Part shown: piece by piece, positions 1 through 13,988 of the stretch | Layout: every line of letters starts with the position of its first letter | How positions within the stretch are numbered: position 1 is the first letter of the stretch | NCBI RefSeq assembly: GCF_907164915.1 | Contig: NC_061862.1 | Location: forward strand, 37,643,758-37,707,757 | Direction of reading: 5' to 3' | Origin: Impatiens glandulifera | Lineage: Eukaryota; Streptophyta; Magnoliopsida; Ericales; Balsaminaceae | Length of the DNA: 64,000 nucleotides | Notes under the pieces: model-generated | What the model saw: only the letters and a program-made list of their open reading frames with translations | Told to the model about the DNA's origin: nothing | Database searches by the model: none | Program-made: the position numbers and the translations under genes

Positions 1-1947
1 CCACTACTCATCATCAGAGTTGTATCTTGCGTTCGTCGTTGAAGAAAGAGATCCATACATCGTCGATGTTTATGTATTGGAATCTCTAGGAAATGAACCG
101 CTACGAGGATGAACCTCTCGGAGTTGTCTGAATTGGAGCATCACTCATGAAGTTATTGGCCTAAGGCTTTGCCATCACTGGATGAAGTTCACGAGGAAGA
201 AGAGCCCAAGCTTGTTTTCAAAATAATTATTTCTAACATCCTTGAACATTTTATGGCCCCTGACCTTGTTAACGGTCAATTTTTGCTTCATTTCTTGTAT
301 TCTAACTTATTTTAAATAAGTTAAAATAATCATGCTTTAAGAACATCAGTTTCCCTTTGATTGAGTCATAAACCTTTTTGATATCAATGAACGGTCTCTA
401 TTATAAACTTTTGGCCATTTTACACAAAATATTTCTTTTACCCTTCGTTTATTTAATCTATCTTAGTACATGTGTCTTAAGATAAATCTAAACATAGGGA
501 CTAAAGGTTTGTACCAATCTGTTCCTAGGACATGTGTCTAGATTGTCATCATGGTATGAGAAAATAAATATGTAAATCGATATGAATACATGTAGATGAT
601 GCGTGATCTTAATAGTACCTGGAAAAAATGAGATAGATCAAAATTAGGAAAAAATAATATATTTCAAACAAGGCCTTAAACTATTATTCTTTTATAGTAT
701 TGCTCGAAAATATTTAATTATCCATTTTAGAATTTTTAGTATATATTAAAGGGTCTCGAAATGCAAGTAATTCGAAAATACAAAATCAACCAAAAACTAA
801 ATATATCCTCATGCACGAGCAGATTGAACAATGAGTTGCTTTGGTTAGACGGTTTAAGGAAGCTGATGTCCAACAGAAGGAGCTTGAGTTTGATACTCTA
901 GATGATTGTCTTTTCCTTTATTTTATTTTCTTTTGTGTTGTATTTACACAATGACCTACATGCTCTTATCCACACAGCAACAAACCAACTAAAATAAAAT
1001 GATCATAACTCATACCTCTTAAGTCTTAACCAATTCTCAAATAATATCTAATAGGATTAGAAGAACAAACCTACCATGATCAGTTCATAAGCATCAACAA
1101 TGCAACAACAACATCAGGACCCATTGCAACTTGAACAAATTCCTCCAACCAAACTTAGAAATTGACATATGAGGATAATCAAAAGGATTAAAGAACCATG
1201 TTAACATCACCGATCTACCATTTCATCAACATTGCATCTTGATTCTTACAAAAATCTGATGAACACATTGAAACCTCAAAACCTTATAAATCATTTTAAA
1301 TATCAACTAAATGTTCATAAACATACTAATATCTTCTAAAATTTATCACTCGATTATGAATCAAAATATCTCAAACAAAGGCATTGAACTTGATTTTCAT
1401 CATCATTAGATTACATCAAATTTGGCTTTTCAAATTTAGTAGAAATATAATGGACTCAAATTAGTCAATGGATTGAAAACAACATTTAGGGCATATCCAT
1501 ATCATACAAACAATGAAACACACAAAATCTAAGTATTATGAACTCAATTTTCAGTAAGTGTAGTTTTCATTAGAACATTGGATTAAAGTAAAAGTGAAGA
1601 CTTTCCCTTAGGTTCTGAACCTTCAAAACAATCCTAGCAAGCGTTTAAAAATCCTCTCTAGCCTTACACATCCCTAGATCTTAGCCTTGGGAAATCTCTC
1701 CAAGCTTCAAAGCAACATTGGCGACGGGTTATCTTTTGTTCCTCCCTCTCTCTAGCTTGTTCTCTCTACTAAATGAAATCTCCCCTGATCTCCCTTCTCT
1801 TCCTCCTAGTTAAAGGAATTCTCCCCCATTTAACGTGTCCACCTTCAATCTCCAAATTACCCTCTTGTTTCCTTTGAACTTCACCGGACAAATTAGACAG
1901 TTTTGATTGATGACGAGGCGCTCGTAAATTTCTTCGTGATTCCCTTT
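1..1947. other. Repeat-derived flank, no gene seen
   Basis: I see no intact coding region here. Positions 961-1330 form a dispersed repeat listed separately. Read on the minus strand, 1600-1947 has a leader-like look with purine-rich GAGAGAG runs. With 9682-10653 it may be one long LTR-like sequence split by the Copia element at 1948-9681. A short stretch near 815-915 reads as a broken peptide on the plus strand, which I could not assign. Confidence 0.4.
961..1330. repeat. Dispersed repeat copy 1
   Basis: This segment aligns by eye with 58214-58557, in the same orientation, with scattered substitutions and small indels. Shared blocks include TTGAACAAATTCCTCCAACC and TTAGAAATTGACATATGAGG. It is probably part of an LTR or another high-copy repeat. 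No coding potential is evident. Confidence 0.75.
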
Positions 1948-2876
1948 TAAAGGAATTGTGTCCTTTAATTTAATGTGCAATGACTAAACTTGGATATGAC
2001 AAATTAACAGATATAATTTAATCCGATTATTTTAGGAGTCGTAGTGCTTTGCTAGAAGTCAACTACGATTAATGGGTTAAACCTATAACTATTATAATCA
2101 GGTCCTATGAGGTCACACACTTAGAATTGACCGACTAGATAAACGAGAAAGATGGTTAATTATTAATACATATTATATATTATTAATAATAATAAATATT
2201 ATTTATTTGTGAAATAAAATAATATATAATTAATACATATTAGATATTATTAATAATAAGAAATATTATTTATTTGTGAAATAAAATAATATATAATTAA
2301 TGATTAATTATGGAGTTAAGATTGTGAAATAAAATAATATATAATTAATGGTTAATTATGGAGTTAAGATTGTGAAATAAAATAATCTATAATTAATACT
2401 TATTAGATATTATTAATAATAAGAAATATTATTTATTTGTGAAATAAAATAATATATAATTAATGGTTAATTATGAAATTTTATTTAATAAAAAAGGATT
2501 CACTTATTTGCAAAAAAACGTAAGTGAATAGAGAGAGAATTGTTCCTCTTTTAAAACGGCTTTTGCTATATTACGGTGAGAACTCCAAGAGGAAGAAATC
2601 ATCTTTTAATCTAGAAATTGGATTGCTTCCCCTTTGTCTTTTTCGTCCTAGCAGTCGAAAGTAAAGAGATCTAGTCGGGCTCGTGTGGACTAAGTAGAGG
2701 AGCAACACGTATGGCTCTCGATTATTCATTACTACCAGATCTGATCCGGGTCACGCATCAAAGGTATATTTCTATAAACTATATATCATGATTCTATCAA
2801 TTATGCATGATCATATGATTAGATGTTTAGATTAGATCTATAAATTATTCCGCTGCGAACATCTAATTAACCGACA
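1948..2876 (+). repeat. 5' LTR of the old Copia element
   Basis: It matches 8756-9681 along its whole length. It ends in ACA directly before the primer binding site. Positions 2158-2470 hold an AT-rich internal repeat: a block of roughly 60-100 bp built around ATTATTAATAATAAGAAATA and GTGAAATAAAATAATATATA, present in several partial copies. Confidence 0.92.
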
Positions 2877-2877
2877 G

Positions 2878-2889
2878 TGGTTTCAGAGC
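2878..2889 (+). other. Primer binding site (initiator tRNA-Met type)
   Basis: TGGTTTCAGAGC sits two bases after the 5' LTR end. It differs by one base from TGGTATCAGAGC, the usual plant Copia site complementary to initiator tRNA-Met. Confidence 0.85.
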
Positions 2890-3894
2890 GCAAGGTTGCA
2901 TATATTGAAAGGATCAATAAATTAACTGTTAATTTTGATGGGGATCTATATCGATGATATAATTTTACATAGATTAAGATGTAAAACTATCTTTAAGAAA
3001 ATAAAAGAAATATTTATTTTAATTGGATTATATAAATATTTGGATCAAATAAATATGATATATTTGTTTTCTAAAAGTTAGGAAATCCCACTTATTAAAG
3101 ATTAATATTTTTTTTAGTGTGGCCCAGAAATACGATCTGAGCATCGTTATGTTTTCTTATAACACGATCTACGTATCGTTATGTATTTTGTAATTTATTT
3201 TGATAACTAGATTATTATAAATAATTATGCAATACAAATAAGAACCATGAAGTTCAAGGATGGAGATCCATGAAGGGTGCAAGCATGGAGACCAAAGAAG
3301 TTTAGTTCTTTATATATATTTTTTTTGCATCTTAAGGGCCATACTAGGATCACAATTTTCATTGCATTGTTTTTATTTATAATAATTTTCACTAATAAAT
3401 AAAAGACAATCAAAACTTAAGTTCCTAAAGAAAATTGGGGCAATGCCTTTCCGTGTCATGACCCATGAAGTTTATGGTTTTGGTTGGATAGGTTTCGTAA
3501 AAGCGAGGGTGTCTTTCCTCAACCTTAGGCTCCTGAGGATGAATCTATACGGGGATTCATAAACCTTGATACGGTTGTACCCAATAAGAGACCAAAATGC
3601 AAAGTTTTGGATCTTGAGGCATGGGGATGAATCCTACATTAGATGTGGATCATCAACCAAGAATTATAAGAAGTTATAATTAGTAATTGTTACTTACCTT
3701 GAACACACAAGACCTAAGGCAGTGCAAAAGTATGTTGGAGATTGTCTATAATGGGATCTTGGAATCATTTTATTCATAAGGGACTATAAAAACTTGAATA
3801 AAATGTGCATTCACTTATTTTAAATTGTTCAATTATAGTATTTTGCAAATTTCAAAACATAAACTGATTGTATGTCATTTATATTCTGTAGAAT

Positions 3895-4846
3895 ATGTCG
3901 AACGATAATTTGAAATTCTCTCTGCGCTCAATTGTTGAGAAAAACAAGCTCAATGAAACGAACTTCCTTGATTGGGAAAGGAATCTGAGAATTATTCTCA
4001 GGTCTGAGGGACGTGAGGACGTCCTAACTACCCCTATCCCTACTGTGACCGGAATCTCATCAGATGAGGAGAAGGCAACATCAACTCGGGTGAAAACTGA
4101 AGCATTACCTGTTACTTGCCTCATGCTAGCTGCAATGGAGCCTAAATTCTGATGCTTATACTATCATAACTGAACTGAAAACGCTGTTTCAGGATCAGGC
4201 AAGGATAGAGAGATATGAGACTCACAAGGCTATACTTGATAGCAAGCTTGTGAAGGAAAAACCTGTGAGTCCTCATGTGATTAGCCTGACTGGGATTTTC
4301 AAGAGGATGGAAATCTGGGGACCCTATATGACCAAGAGTTGGCCACTGATATTGTTCTTAGATCCTTACATGATGGTTTTGCCCCATTTAGAATGCAATA
4401 CCATATGAATAGTCTAAAGCATGATCTGAATGAGCTCCCATAACATGCTTAAAAATACTGACGGCAATATTATTGATGACAAGAAGAAGGAAGTTTTAAA
4501 TGTCAACAATGGAAGGGGTTTTAAAAAGGTGGCTAAGAAAAGAACAATAACCAGGGAAGGCAAGCAAGTTGCCAAACCCAAGGTTGGTGAGAAGCAAAAG
4601 ATGACTGCTGATCATGACTTGTTTTTACGCCAGCCAAGGACACTAGAAAGAAATTGTCCCAAGTACCTAGAAGACAAGAAGAACGGGACTGTGAGTTCCA
4701 CTTCAGGTATTTATGTTATTGAGATTATGACAACTGATGTTCTCACATTAAATAATGGTCCTACTTGGTTATTAGATACTGCATGTGGTGCTCACATTAT
4801 TTCATATGTGCAGGGACTTAGAAATAAAAGACAAGTGAAGAAATGA
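3895..4846 (+). pseudogene. Copia gag, broken
   Basis: The ATG at 3895 opens an 85-codon reading frame with the usual Copia Gag start, including a W-E-R-N-L-R segment around residues 45-50. It is interrupted by a stop at 4150. Homologous sequence continues in other frames, and a frame from 4430 to 4846 covers a lysine-rich part and the start of the protease region. The end of the zinc-knuckle region survives near 4650 (R-N-C-P-K-Y). Gag would form the particle that packages the element RNA. The breaks mean no intact Gag is made. Confidence 0.75.
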
Positions 4847-7800
4847 GAGATAGACCTGCGCATTGTAAATGGAGCAAGTGTTGATGCACTTACCGTAAGA
4901 GATTTAAGTCTATCTTTACCTTCTGGTTTAATATTAGAACTGAATAATTGTTATTATGTTCCTTGCAATACTAAGAACCTTGTTTCGGTTGCTGTATTAC
5001 ATTCTGAATGTTTTGAATTTAGCATTAAAAATGGAAATATTTCTATTTTTATGAATGATATTTTCTATGCGACGCTCCAATGAGTAATGGACTCTTTTTT
5101 GGATCTCAAATCAGAATTGTATAACATAAATAACAAAAGACAAAAATTAAATAGTTTGAGTGAGGCCTACCTATGGCATTGTCGATTGGGTCACATTAGT
5201 GCGAATCACATGAAGAAGATCCACAGAGATGGGCTTCTAAAAGACATGGATTTTTGAATCCATTGATACATGTGAATCATGTTGATGGGCAAGCTGGACA
5301 AGGTCACATTTCAAAGGAACGTTTGAAAGGGCTACCTGAAACTACTGGGCGTAATAATAACTGATGTATGTGGTCCAATGAGCACTGAAGCTAGATGGTG
5401 GCTATAGATACTTCATACATTTACTGATGACATGCGTATATATGGGTATATTACCTCTATATCACATAAATCAGAGTCCTTTGAAAAGTTCAAGGAATTT
5501 CAAAAAGAAATAGAGACTCAAAGTGGCAAGAAAATAAAAGCACTTGAATCTGATCGTGGTGGGGAGTACTTGAGCCACGGAATTTAATCATCATTTGAAA
5601 AAATGTGGGATAGTCACACAGTGTCTACCCAGGAACACCCTCAGCCAATGGTTGTTGTCTGAAAGGAGGAAAACAGGACTTGTTAGACATGGTCCGATCA
5701 AATGATTGAGTTTTGTAATCTTCCGGTATCCTTTTGGGAATCGCCCTCACTACCGTTGTACTTACACTAAATAGGACTCCGTCAGAACTGTAAACAAAAC
5801 TCATATGCGCTATGGACTGGAAAGGTTCTAAAGTGTCTTTTTCTGACAATATGCGGGATGTGAAGCTTATGTAAAGCATTTACAAACAGAGAAACTTGCC
5901 CCAAAATCAGATAAATGCTTTTTTTATAGGTATCCAAAAGGAAGTTTTTGGATAATACTTCTACAACTCCAACTCAGCAAAAGGTGTTTTTGCACGGGAT
6001 AGTGTCTTTTTGGAAAGAGAGTTCCTTTTCCAACAAGTCAAACTGGGAGAAATATTCATCTTGAAATAGTTCAAGATGATGAAGAGCAACAACTCAACAA
6101 CAAAATAACATGGATGATGTCGATGCAGAGATGATTACTTTGAAGGCTCAGGTCCTCAGAACATCAAGCACCAGAAACAAGAGGATCTACAAACAGTTGT
6201 AGATCATGTTCCGGATTTAGTTGTTTGTGAACAAGTTGAACCCACTCGTTAGATCGGAAAGGCCAAGGGTACAACCAAGACTGTTACTGATGATTCATCT
6301 TAAATGTAAGCTTTGATGTTCTTATGCTCGAACATAGCGCAGCCTTCGACCGATAAGCAAGCAGTGACGGGTCCAGACTCCAATAAATGGCTTGACGCCA
6401 TGAGGTCTGAAATGGATTCGATGTTTGAAAATCAAGTATGGGACTTGATAGATTTGCCAAATGGGGTAAAAACCATAAGAAGCAAATGGATTTTCAAACT
6501 CAAAAATGACAAGGATGGAAATGCATCTGTTTTACAAGGCAAGACTAGTTGCCAAAGGTTTTTAAACAAATTCATGGTATAGACTATGACGAGACATTTT
6601 CACCAGTTGTCAATGATTAGATCCATTAGGACAATCCTAGCTATTGCTACATATTTATGACTATGAGATATGGCAAATGGATGTCAAAACCGCTTTTTCA
6701 AAATGGTTTTTTTGGAAGAGGATGTGTACATGACACAACCTGAAGGTTTTGAAGATCCAATCATGCTGGGAAGGTAAGCAAGCTTAAGAAGTCCATTTAT
6801 GGACCTTAAGCAAGCATCCATGAGTTGGAACTTTCGATTTGATGAAAAGATCAAAGAGTTTGAATTCATTACATACGAAGAGGATCCTGTGTTACAAGAA
6901 GTTTAGTGGGAGTAAGGGCAACCTTCTTAGTCTTGTATGTGGATGACATACTACTATTGGGAATGACATTCCGATGCTAGAGTCCGTAAAAGAAGGATGA
7001 AGAAATGTTTCTCAATGAAAGAAGACTTAAGAAAGGCCGAGTACATACTTGGAATTAAGATCTATAGAGATAGATCTAAGAGGCTTCTTGGATAATTCAA
7101 GGAACTTATATTGATAAGATTCTTAATAGATTCAAGATGCAAGATTCCAAGAAGGGATTTTTACCCATTCAACAAGGTGTATATCTCAGCAAGACGTAGT
7201 GTCCTAAAACACCTACTGAGCTTGAGAAGATGAACAAGATCCCATATGCTTCTGCCTATGGATCTATCATGTATGCCCTGGTCTGTACACTGTCCAGATG
7301 TTGCATATTCTTGAGCATGTGTAGCAGATACCAATCAAGTCCTGGAGACGCACCACTGGAGTTTAGCTAAGAATATCCTGAAGTACTTAAGAAGAATAAA
7401 GGATGATTTCTTAGTATATGCGGGAGATGAAAAATTGATCGTACAAGGCTATACTGATGCAAGCTTTCAGACTGACCCGAAATGGCTTGAGTCTCAATAG
7501 GGTTATGTCTTTATCCTTAACAGAGGAGCTGTGAGCTGGAAGAGCTCCAAGCAAGGTACAATAGTAGATTCTACAACAGACGGCTGATGTACATTGCTGC
7601 TAGTGACAGCAGCAAAGGAGGCCGTTTTGGATGAGGATAGTTCTAGCTGAACTCAGGTTGTTCTATAATTTCAATGTCTATTGATATATTGTGACAACAA
7701 TGGTGCCATAGCTCAGGCAAAGGAACGAGTTGAGCTCCAAATCCAGACACTTTATGAAAAAGTATCACCTTATTCGACACATCATCACTATGGGTGATAT

Positions 7801-7924
7801 TATGATGTTTAAGGTGCATAGTGATGACAACATTGCAGATCCACTGACCAAACATATGCCTAGGCCCAAGCATGAGAGTCACATTAGGGCTAAGGGTCTC
7901 AAGCACATTGAAGAATGGCTTTGA
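4763..7924 (+). pseudogene. Copia pol (protease-integrase-RT-RNase H), broken
   Basis: Pol remains are spread over all three frames. In order: a protease motif (W-L-L-D-T-A-C-G) near 4765-4800; the GAG-pre-integrase histidine motif (L-W-H-C-R-L-G-H) near 5170-5200; an integrase core near 5340-5860, with the second catalytic Asp in S-D-R-G-G-E-Y near 5550-5570; reverse transcriptase from about 6385 (W-L-D-A-M-R-S-E-M) with a damaged catalytic stretch near 6940; and RNase H near 7430-7924, ending in A-D-P-L-T-K. More than ten stops or frameshifts are visible, so it is non-functional. It is clearly older than the other Copia elements in this window. Confidence 0.85.
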
Positions 7925-8744
7925 GTTTGTTTTTGTATTACATTATGTATTTATGAGTGTTAGACACCAATTTTATGTTTGACTTGATGATTTTATTATA
8001 TATGATATTTCATCCTTATTTATATTGTTTTTATCGATATTGAATAATATGTCCAAATAATTCATTATTAACAAATGGATCGACCCTTAAGTGTTCTGGT
8101 GAATGAAACCCCATTAAGTGAAATGAAGTTTTGAATTATTAAAAGTCTATAGTTTGAAATCATTAAATGGATATAGATGATTTTATAAGTTACTATATTG
8201 TAAGCTGACTGATAGCGTCAGGTTTCATGGGCTATAAGGACATGGAGATGTCTAGTCAATTACATATATGTGTATGGATGATACATGTAAGACTGACCCA
8301 CCTTAAGACTCTCCAAAAGAGATTGTAGAGTTTTAAGTTAAACCATGTTTAGTAGATTCCTCAGACATGAGTATGTTGTGGGCTCACTTGATGATTGATA
8401 TTTCTTTGACACTGTTAAACGCTTCCGTAAAAGGGAGTTATAAAGGCAGTAGTTGGGATTGCTAAAAATTGAGTGGGAGCCATAGTCATACAAGAATGGA
8501 GAAGTCCTCCTACTTCATGTATACTGTGATACATTGAACAGGAATGGTGTCTCAGCCACTTGAAGAGCGAGAACTGAAAATGCATGGCCATGCTCGGATG
8601 GATTAATATGAATCATCCGTTTAATTGACAGTTCAAACTCAGAGTTCAAGAAACATATTTGATAGAAAGGTATGAATGTTACCATATCATCAAATAAGAC
8701 ATTAAGAGACAAAGCTATCTTATATTGCACACTTGTTTAAGGAC

Positions 8745-8755
8745 AAGTGGGAGAT
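8745..8755 (+). other. Polypurine tract
   Basis: AAGTGGGAGAT lies immediately before the 3' LTR. This is the usual plus-strand priming site position and a typical Copia sequence. Confidence 0.8.
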
Positions 8756-9681
8756 TGAAGGAATTGTGTCCTTTAATTTAATGTGCAATGACTAAACTTG
8801 GATAGGACAAATTAACAGATATAATTTAATCCGATTATTTTATGTGTCGTAGTGCTTTGCTAGAAGCCAACTACGATTAATGGGGTTAAACCTATAACTA
8901 TTATAATCGGGTCCCATGAGGTCACACACTTAGAGTTTACCGACTAGATAAACGAGAAAGATGGTTAATTATTAATACATATTAGATATTATTAATAATA
9001 AGAAATATTATTTATTTGTGAAATAAAATAATATATAATTAATACATATTAGATATTATTAATAATAAAAAATAATATTTATTTGTGAAAATAAAATAAT
9101 ATATAATTAATGGTTAATTATGGAATTAAGATTGTGAAATAAAATAATATATAATTAATGGTTAATTATGGAGTTAAGATTGTGAAATAAAATAATATAT
9201 AATTAATATATTAGATATAATTAATAATAAGAAATATTATTTATTTGTGAAATAAAATAATATATAATTAATGGTTAATTATGTATTTTATTTAATACAA
9301 AATGATTCACTTATTTGCAAGAAAACATAAGTGAATATAGAGAGAATTGTTCCTCTTTTAAAAATGGCTTTTGCTATATTACGGTGAGAACTCCAAGAGG
9401 AAGAAATCATCTTTTAATCTAACAATTGGATTGCTCCCTTTGTCTTTTTCGTCCTAGCAGTCGAAAGTAAAAAGATCTAGCCGGGCTCATGTGGACCAAG
9501 TAGAGGAGCAACACATGGGGTTCTCGATTATTCATTACTACCAGATCTGATCCGGTTCACGCATCAAAGGTATATTTTATAAACTATATATCATGATTCT
9601 ATCAATTATGTATGATCATATGATTAGATGTTTAGATTATATCTATAAATTATTCCGCTGCGAACATCTAATTAACCGATA
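8756..9681 (+). repeat. 3' LTR of the old Copia element
   Basis: It matches 1948-2876, starts TGAAGG and ends ATA. It is followed by the target duplication CCTTT at 9682-9686. The AT-rich internal repeats recur at 8965-9290 with small length differences from the 5' LTR. Confidence 0.92.
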
Positions 9682-11222
9682 CCTTTACGTGGTTTCTAAT
9701 CATTTTAAAACTGGTGGTCCAATCGATCTTTTTGATTTATTTTGGATTTATTTGAGAATTCATTTTCAACTGCCAACAAATTTATTTTAAAATATTTTAT
9801 TTTAATTATTTAATTTAATATATTTTGTTTAATTATATATATTATATTCATAAAATTAAGTAAAAATAAAATATATGTATATTTTAATATTTATGTAATA
9901 TATGTGTTATTTTAATATTTATAAATATAATATATTTTATTTTAATATATAATATTAAAGTGTATATAATGTATTTTATTTTTGATTATAATATTTATTT
10001 GAATTATTTAATTTATAATAATTATTTTTAATTATATATATTATATTTATAATATTAAGTAAAAATATATATATATATATATATATTATTTAATATTTAT
10101 GTAACATATTATTTTTAATATATGTATTATTATTTTAATTATATATATTTAAATTTATAAAATAAAGTAATTAATAAATTAGTGTAGAATATGTATAATT
10201 AAAATGTTAATTAATGATTTATAGAGAAAATATGTTAGTTTAGGAATAAAATGTGGTATTTGAAAAAAAATGAAAGGGTGGTAGAACTGGAATTGATTCA
10301 TCTATCAATAGCCTGCACCACGTCTTAATTAGATTTAATTTAAGTCATGTTTGATTCCTTCTATATTTATAAAATAAATAAACTAATATTGTAATCAAAA
10401 TATATATTTTTTTTTATTTATTTATTTGGTTTGGTTTATTTAATTTGTTTAATTATTTATATTTTTTTATGTTTTATTTAAATATTCCGTAATTTTAATT
10501 ATCTTTAAAATTTGGTTGATACGACACTATTTTCTAAAATTAATTATTTATTTTAATCATTTGTATGTGAGCCCGTAAAGGATTTTAGGAAATAATTTCA
10601 ATCGCTCAAGATTATTTAAAATTATAAATTGGGGTAATAAATGAGTGTCTACACATTGGAAGCTCTAAATCATTTTAGAAAAATCCTAAAAATATAGGAT
10701 GATCAAAAATATTATTTTCTACCAGAATAATTTGTTTCCAACAATTTTAGTACTTGTTGGAAAATGATCTATCTTTTAGAGATCATATCTTGAGTTCTAC
10801 ATTCTTAAAATTTACAAAATATTTATAGAATTCCCATAAAATTATTTTTGACCTCCATAAAAAATTTAGAATTTTTGGGGCACATTTGGAGAAACACTTT
10901 TTTCCGTAATGTCATATTAGAGTTCTACAACTTCGAAAATTCCAAACTCGAGCACAACATACTTTTAATATTATTCCCGACATGTATATAAATTTTCATA
11001 ATATTAAAACATTTTCGAGAAAATGTTTGCCTTTTGTAGTGTTATAAATGGGGCTACCATACTCCAAAATTATATATGTGAATTTTCTTATGCTCGTATA
11101 CCCATTTTTTACAAGGAGTCATAGTCTTAACTCCAATCAAGAAACATGTGAATTTTCACTTCACATTTATGTTCTCTCAATGCTCGAGACGTGTTCGTGG
11201 CTCTTTAATCTCAACATTGTCT
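9682..11222. other. AT-rich repeat-derived sequence, no gene seen
   Basis: Extremely AT-rich to about 10560. On the minus strand a sequence beginning TGTAGACACTCATTT starts at 10653. This resembles Ty3/Gypsy LTR starts, and a related start (TGTAGACCCCC) is seen at 44946. Positions 1600-1947 plus 9682-10653 may therefore be one minus-strand LTR split by the Copia insertion. From 10654 to 11222 I see no recognisable feature. Confidence 0.4.
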
Positions 11223-11573
11223 AAACATAATAGACACATATAGTCATCTTTAAGCAATGAATAGGGTTAGACCCTCATTTAGACACAATTTATGATAATT
11301 AAAAAAGCAAAAGAGTTATGAACTCAAAACGCATGTGTAACAATCCTTTCAAACATTGAAAATTTGGCTAACTATTTTCAACTACAGACTACCTCTTGTG
11401 AACAGGCATGAGTAATATAACGTTGAGGGTAGGGACATATCTAGAATTTGGAGTTGGGGTAAGCTTAATATGAATTAACAAAAAAATTGTAATTAAAAAA
11501 CAAAAGGTAAATATTTCGCACTTCATCTGATCGCACGATAGATCATGTTGTACAGAAGTAGGGGTAACAGAAG

Positions 11574-12242
11574 TAGGGGTGTAAGCAAAACCGAAAAATC
11601 CAAACCGAAATAATTATAATCAACCGAATTGAGTTCTGTCTGGTTCATATTCTTGTACTGAACATGGCATCTTCGGTTTGGTGGTTTATATAATAAAAAA
11701 ACCAACGGTTTAACCGACCGATCGTATATATACGTGTTTTTGATATATTTATAAATATATGTCCTTTTATCTTAGTGGTAACTCTTGAACATAATAAATT
11801 TTTTGTTCAGGATCGAATTTTGGCCACACACAAATTATTATTTTGTATATTTCATGTCTTTTTTCTTTCTTAAACTCATTTAATTAATATTCTAAATATT
11901 TTTTTAAGTTAAATAGTTATTTTATCATTTAATTTATAAAATTTTATTATAAACTCAACTAGTTTTTTTCTTCTTTAGTTTATTATATATTATATATATA
12001 TATATATTTTATTTATAAAACTAAACTAATTTTTTCATTTTTTATTATATTAGTTTATAAATATATTTGTTATTTTTTCAACGATTAAACTAATAAATCG
12101 ACCGAACCGATTTTATAACCGACCAAACCGATACGATCATTAACCGCTAACTGACAGATGAAATTTTGAAAAAAACGACACCAATGTTTGAGAAGAATGT
12201 TTCGATAAAAAAATCGAACGAACCGAAACGTTTACACCCCTA
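11574..12242. mobile_element. hAT-like MITE, copy in tandem unit 1
   Basis: The terminal inverted repeats are TAGGGGTGTAA at the left and its reverse complement TTACACCCCTA at the right. Left flank AACAGAAG; the right flank has lost one A compared with units 2 and 3. The interior is rich in AACCGA/TCGGTT motifs and has no coding capacity. TIR type and 8-bp duplication fit a non-autonomous hAT element. Confidence 0.75.
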
Positions 12243-12756
12243 ACCGAAGTAGACCAAGATAGTAATATTATATTGGATTGAAAAAATAGGAAATTAGAGG
12301 GTAGTTTTGACCTTATTTTATGAAAATAATTTTAAAAAATTGAGATAGACTTGAGCCCATAAACACATTCTCACAACCTCTCTCAAGTCACATCCAAATA
12401 ATTATAAATTTATAATAAAAAAAATTTAACAAAACTAACAATTAATTAATTAATACTTCTTAATTATTAATTAAGATATGAATCAACATCTCAATTAACT
12501 CTCTTTTTATTTTAATTCATTTAGCTCTCTCCTTTAATAATAAGTCTTAGTTCTTTCTCCTTTAAAATATAGTTGTCACCATTAAAAACTAAATTAAGTA
12601 TATATATAATAATAAAATTTTAGTTTAACCGTTCTAAAAAAATAGTTTAACCTCGGCTAGATCATAGTTTTCAAAACAAAATTTGAGTTTGACGGACATA
12701 GCTTGACTAGGCTTAAGCTTCATCTTACTCATTTATCTAATTCCCTATATGTAAGG

Positions 12757-12794
<38 letters not shown>

Positions 12795-12796
12795 CT

Positions 12797-12836
<40 letters not shown>

Positions 12837-13317
12837 GTATATATATATATATATATATATATAATTATATATATATATATATAATTTGGTAGGGTGGGCT
12901 TAAGTCTAGAGAGTCCCCACATACCTATGTCTCTTGCTAATTTTCATTTCTCACATGGAAAATGGAAACATAATAGACACATATAGTCATCTTTAAGCAA
13001 TGAATAGGGTTAGACCCTCATTTAGACACAATTTAGTGATAATTAAAAAAGCAAAAGAGTTATGAACTCAAAACGCATGTGTAACAATCCTTTCAAACAT
13101 TGAAAATTTGGCTAACTATTTTCAACTACAGACTACCTCTTGTGAACAGGCATGAGTAATATAACGTTGAGGGTAGGGACATATCTAGAATTTGAGTTGG
13201 GGTAAGCTTAATATGAATTAACAAAAAAATTGTAATTAAAAAACAAAAGGTAAATATTTCGCACTTCATCTGATCGCACGATAGATCATGTTGTAACAGA
13301 AGTAGGGGTAACAGAAG

Positions 13318-13988
13318 TAGGGGTGTAAGCAAAACCGAAAAATCCAAACCGAAATAATTATAAATCAACCGAATTGAGTTCTGTCTGGTTCATATTCTTG
13401 TACTGAACATGGCATCTTCGGTTGGTGGTTTATATAATAAAAAACCAACGTTTAACCGACCGATCGTATATATACGTGTTTTTGATATATTTATAAATAT
13501 ATGTCCTTTTATCTTAGTGGTAATCTTGAACATAATAAATTTTTTTGTTCAGGATCGAATTTTGGCACACACAAATTTATTATTTTGTATATTTCATGTC
13601 TTTTTTCTTTCTTAAACTCATTTAATTAATATTCTAAATATTTTTTTAAGTTAAATAGTTATTTTATCATTTAATTTATTAAATTTTATTATAAAACTCA
13701 ACTAGTTTTTTTCTTCTTTAGTTTATTATATATTATATATATATATATATATTTTATTTATAAAACTAAACTAATTTTTTCATTTTTTATTATATTAGTT
13801 TATAATATATATTTGTTATTTTTTCAACGATTAAACTAATAAATCGACCGAACCGATTTTATAACCGACCAAACCGATACGATCATTAACCGCTAACTGA
13901 CAGATGAAAATTTTGAAAAAACGACACCAATGTTTGAGAAGAATTTTTCGATAAAAAAATCGAACGAACCGAAACGTTTACACCCCTA
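13318..13988. mobile_element. hAT-like MITE, copy in tandem unit 2
   Basis: Same element as at 11574-12242. Flanked by AACAGAAG (13310-13317) and AACCGAAG (13989-13996), an 8-bp duplication with one mismatch. Because the same flank recurs in all three units, the MITE was present before the unit was triplicated. Confidence 0.78.

Larger units (their letters stand above)
1948..9681 (+). mobile_element. Copia LTR retrotransposon, old and inactivated
   Basis: This is a complete but decayed Ty1/Copia element of about 7.7 kb. Seen directly: two LTRs of about 927 bp, identical 5-bp target duplications CCTTT at 1943-1947 and 9682-9686, a primer binding site right after the 5' LTR, gag and pol remains in Copia order (protease, integrase, reverse transcriptase, RNase H), and a polypurine tract right before the 3' LTR. 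The coding region has many stops and frameshifts, so it cannot move by itself. Both terminal dinucleotides have decayed: the 5' LTR begins TA instead of TG, and the 3' LTR ends TA instead of CA. About 830 bp between the end of RNase H and the 3' LTR carries no recognisable gene. Confidence 0.93.

Noticed and set aside
12737..12922. Open frame on the minus strand rich in I and Y (also at 14485-14670)
   Set aside because: It is a translation of the (AT)n tract in the tandem unit and has no independent support.
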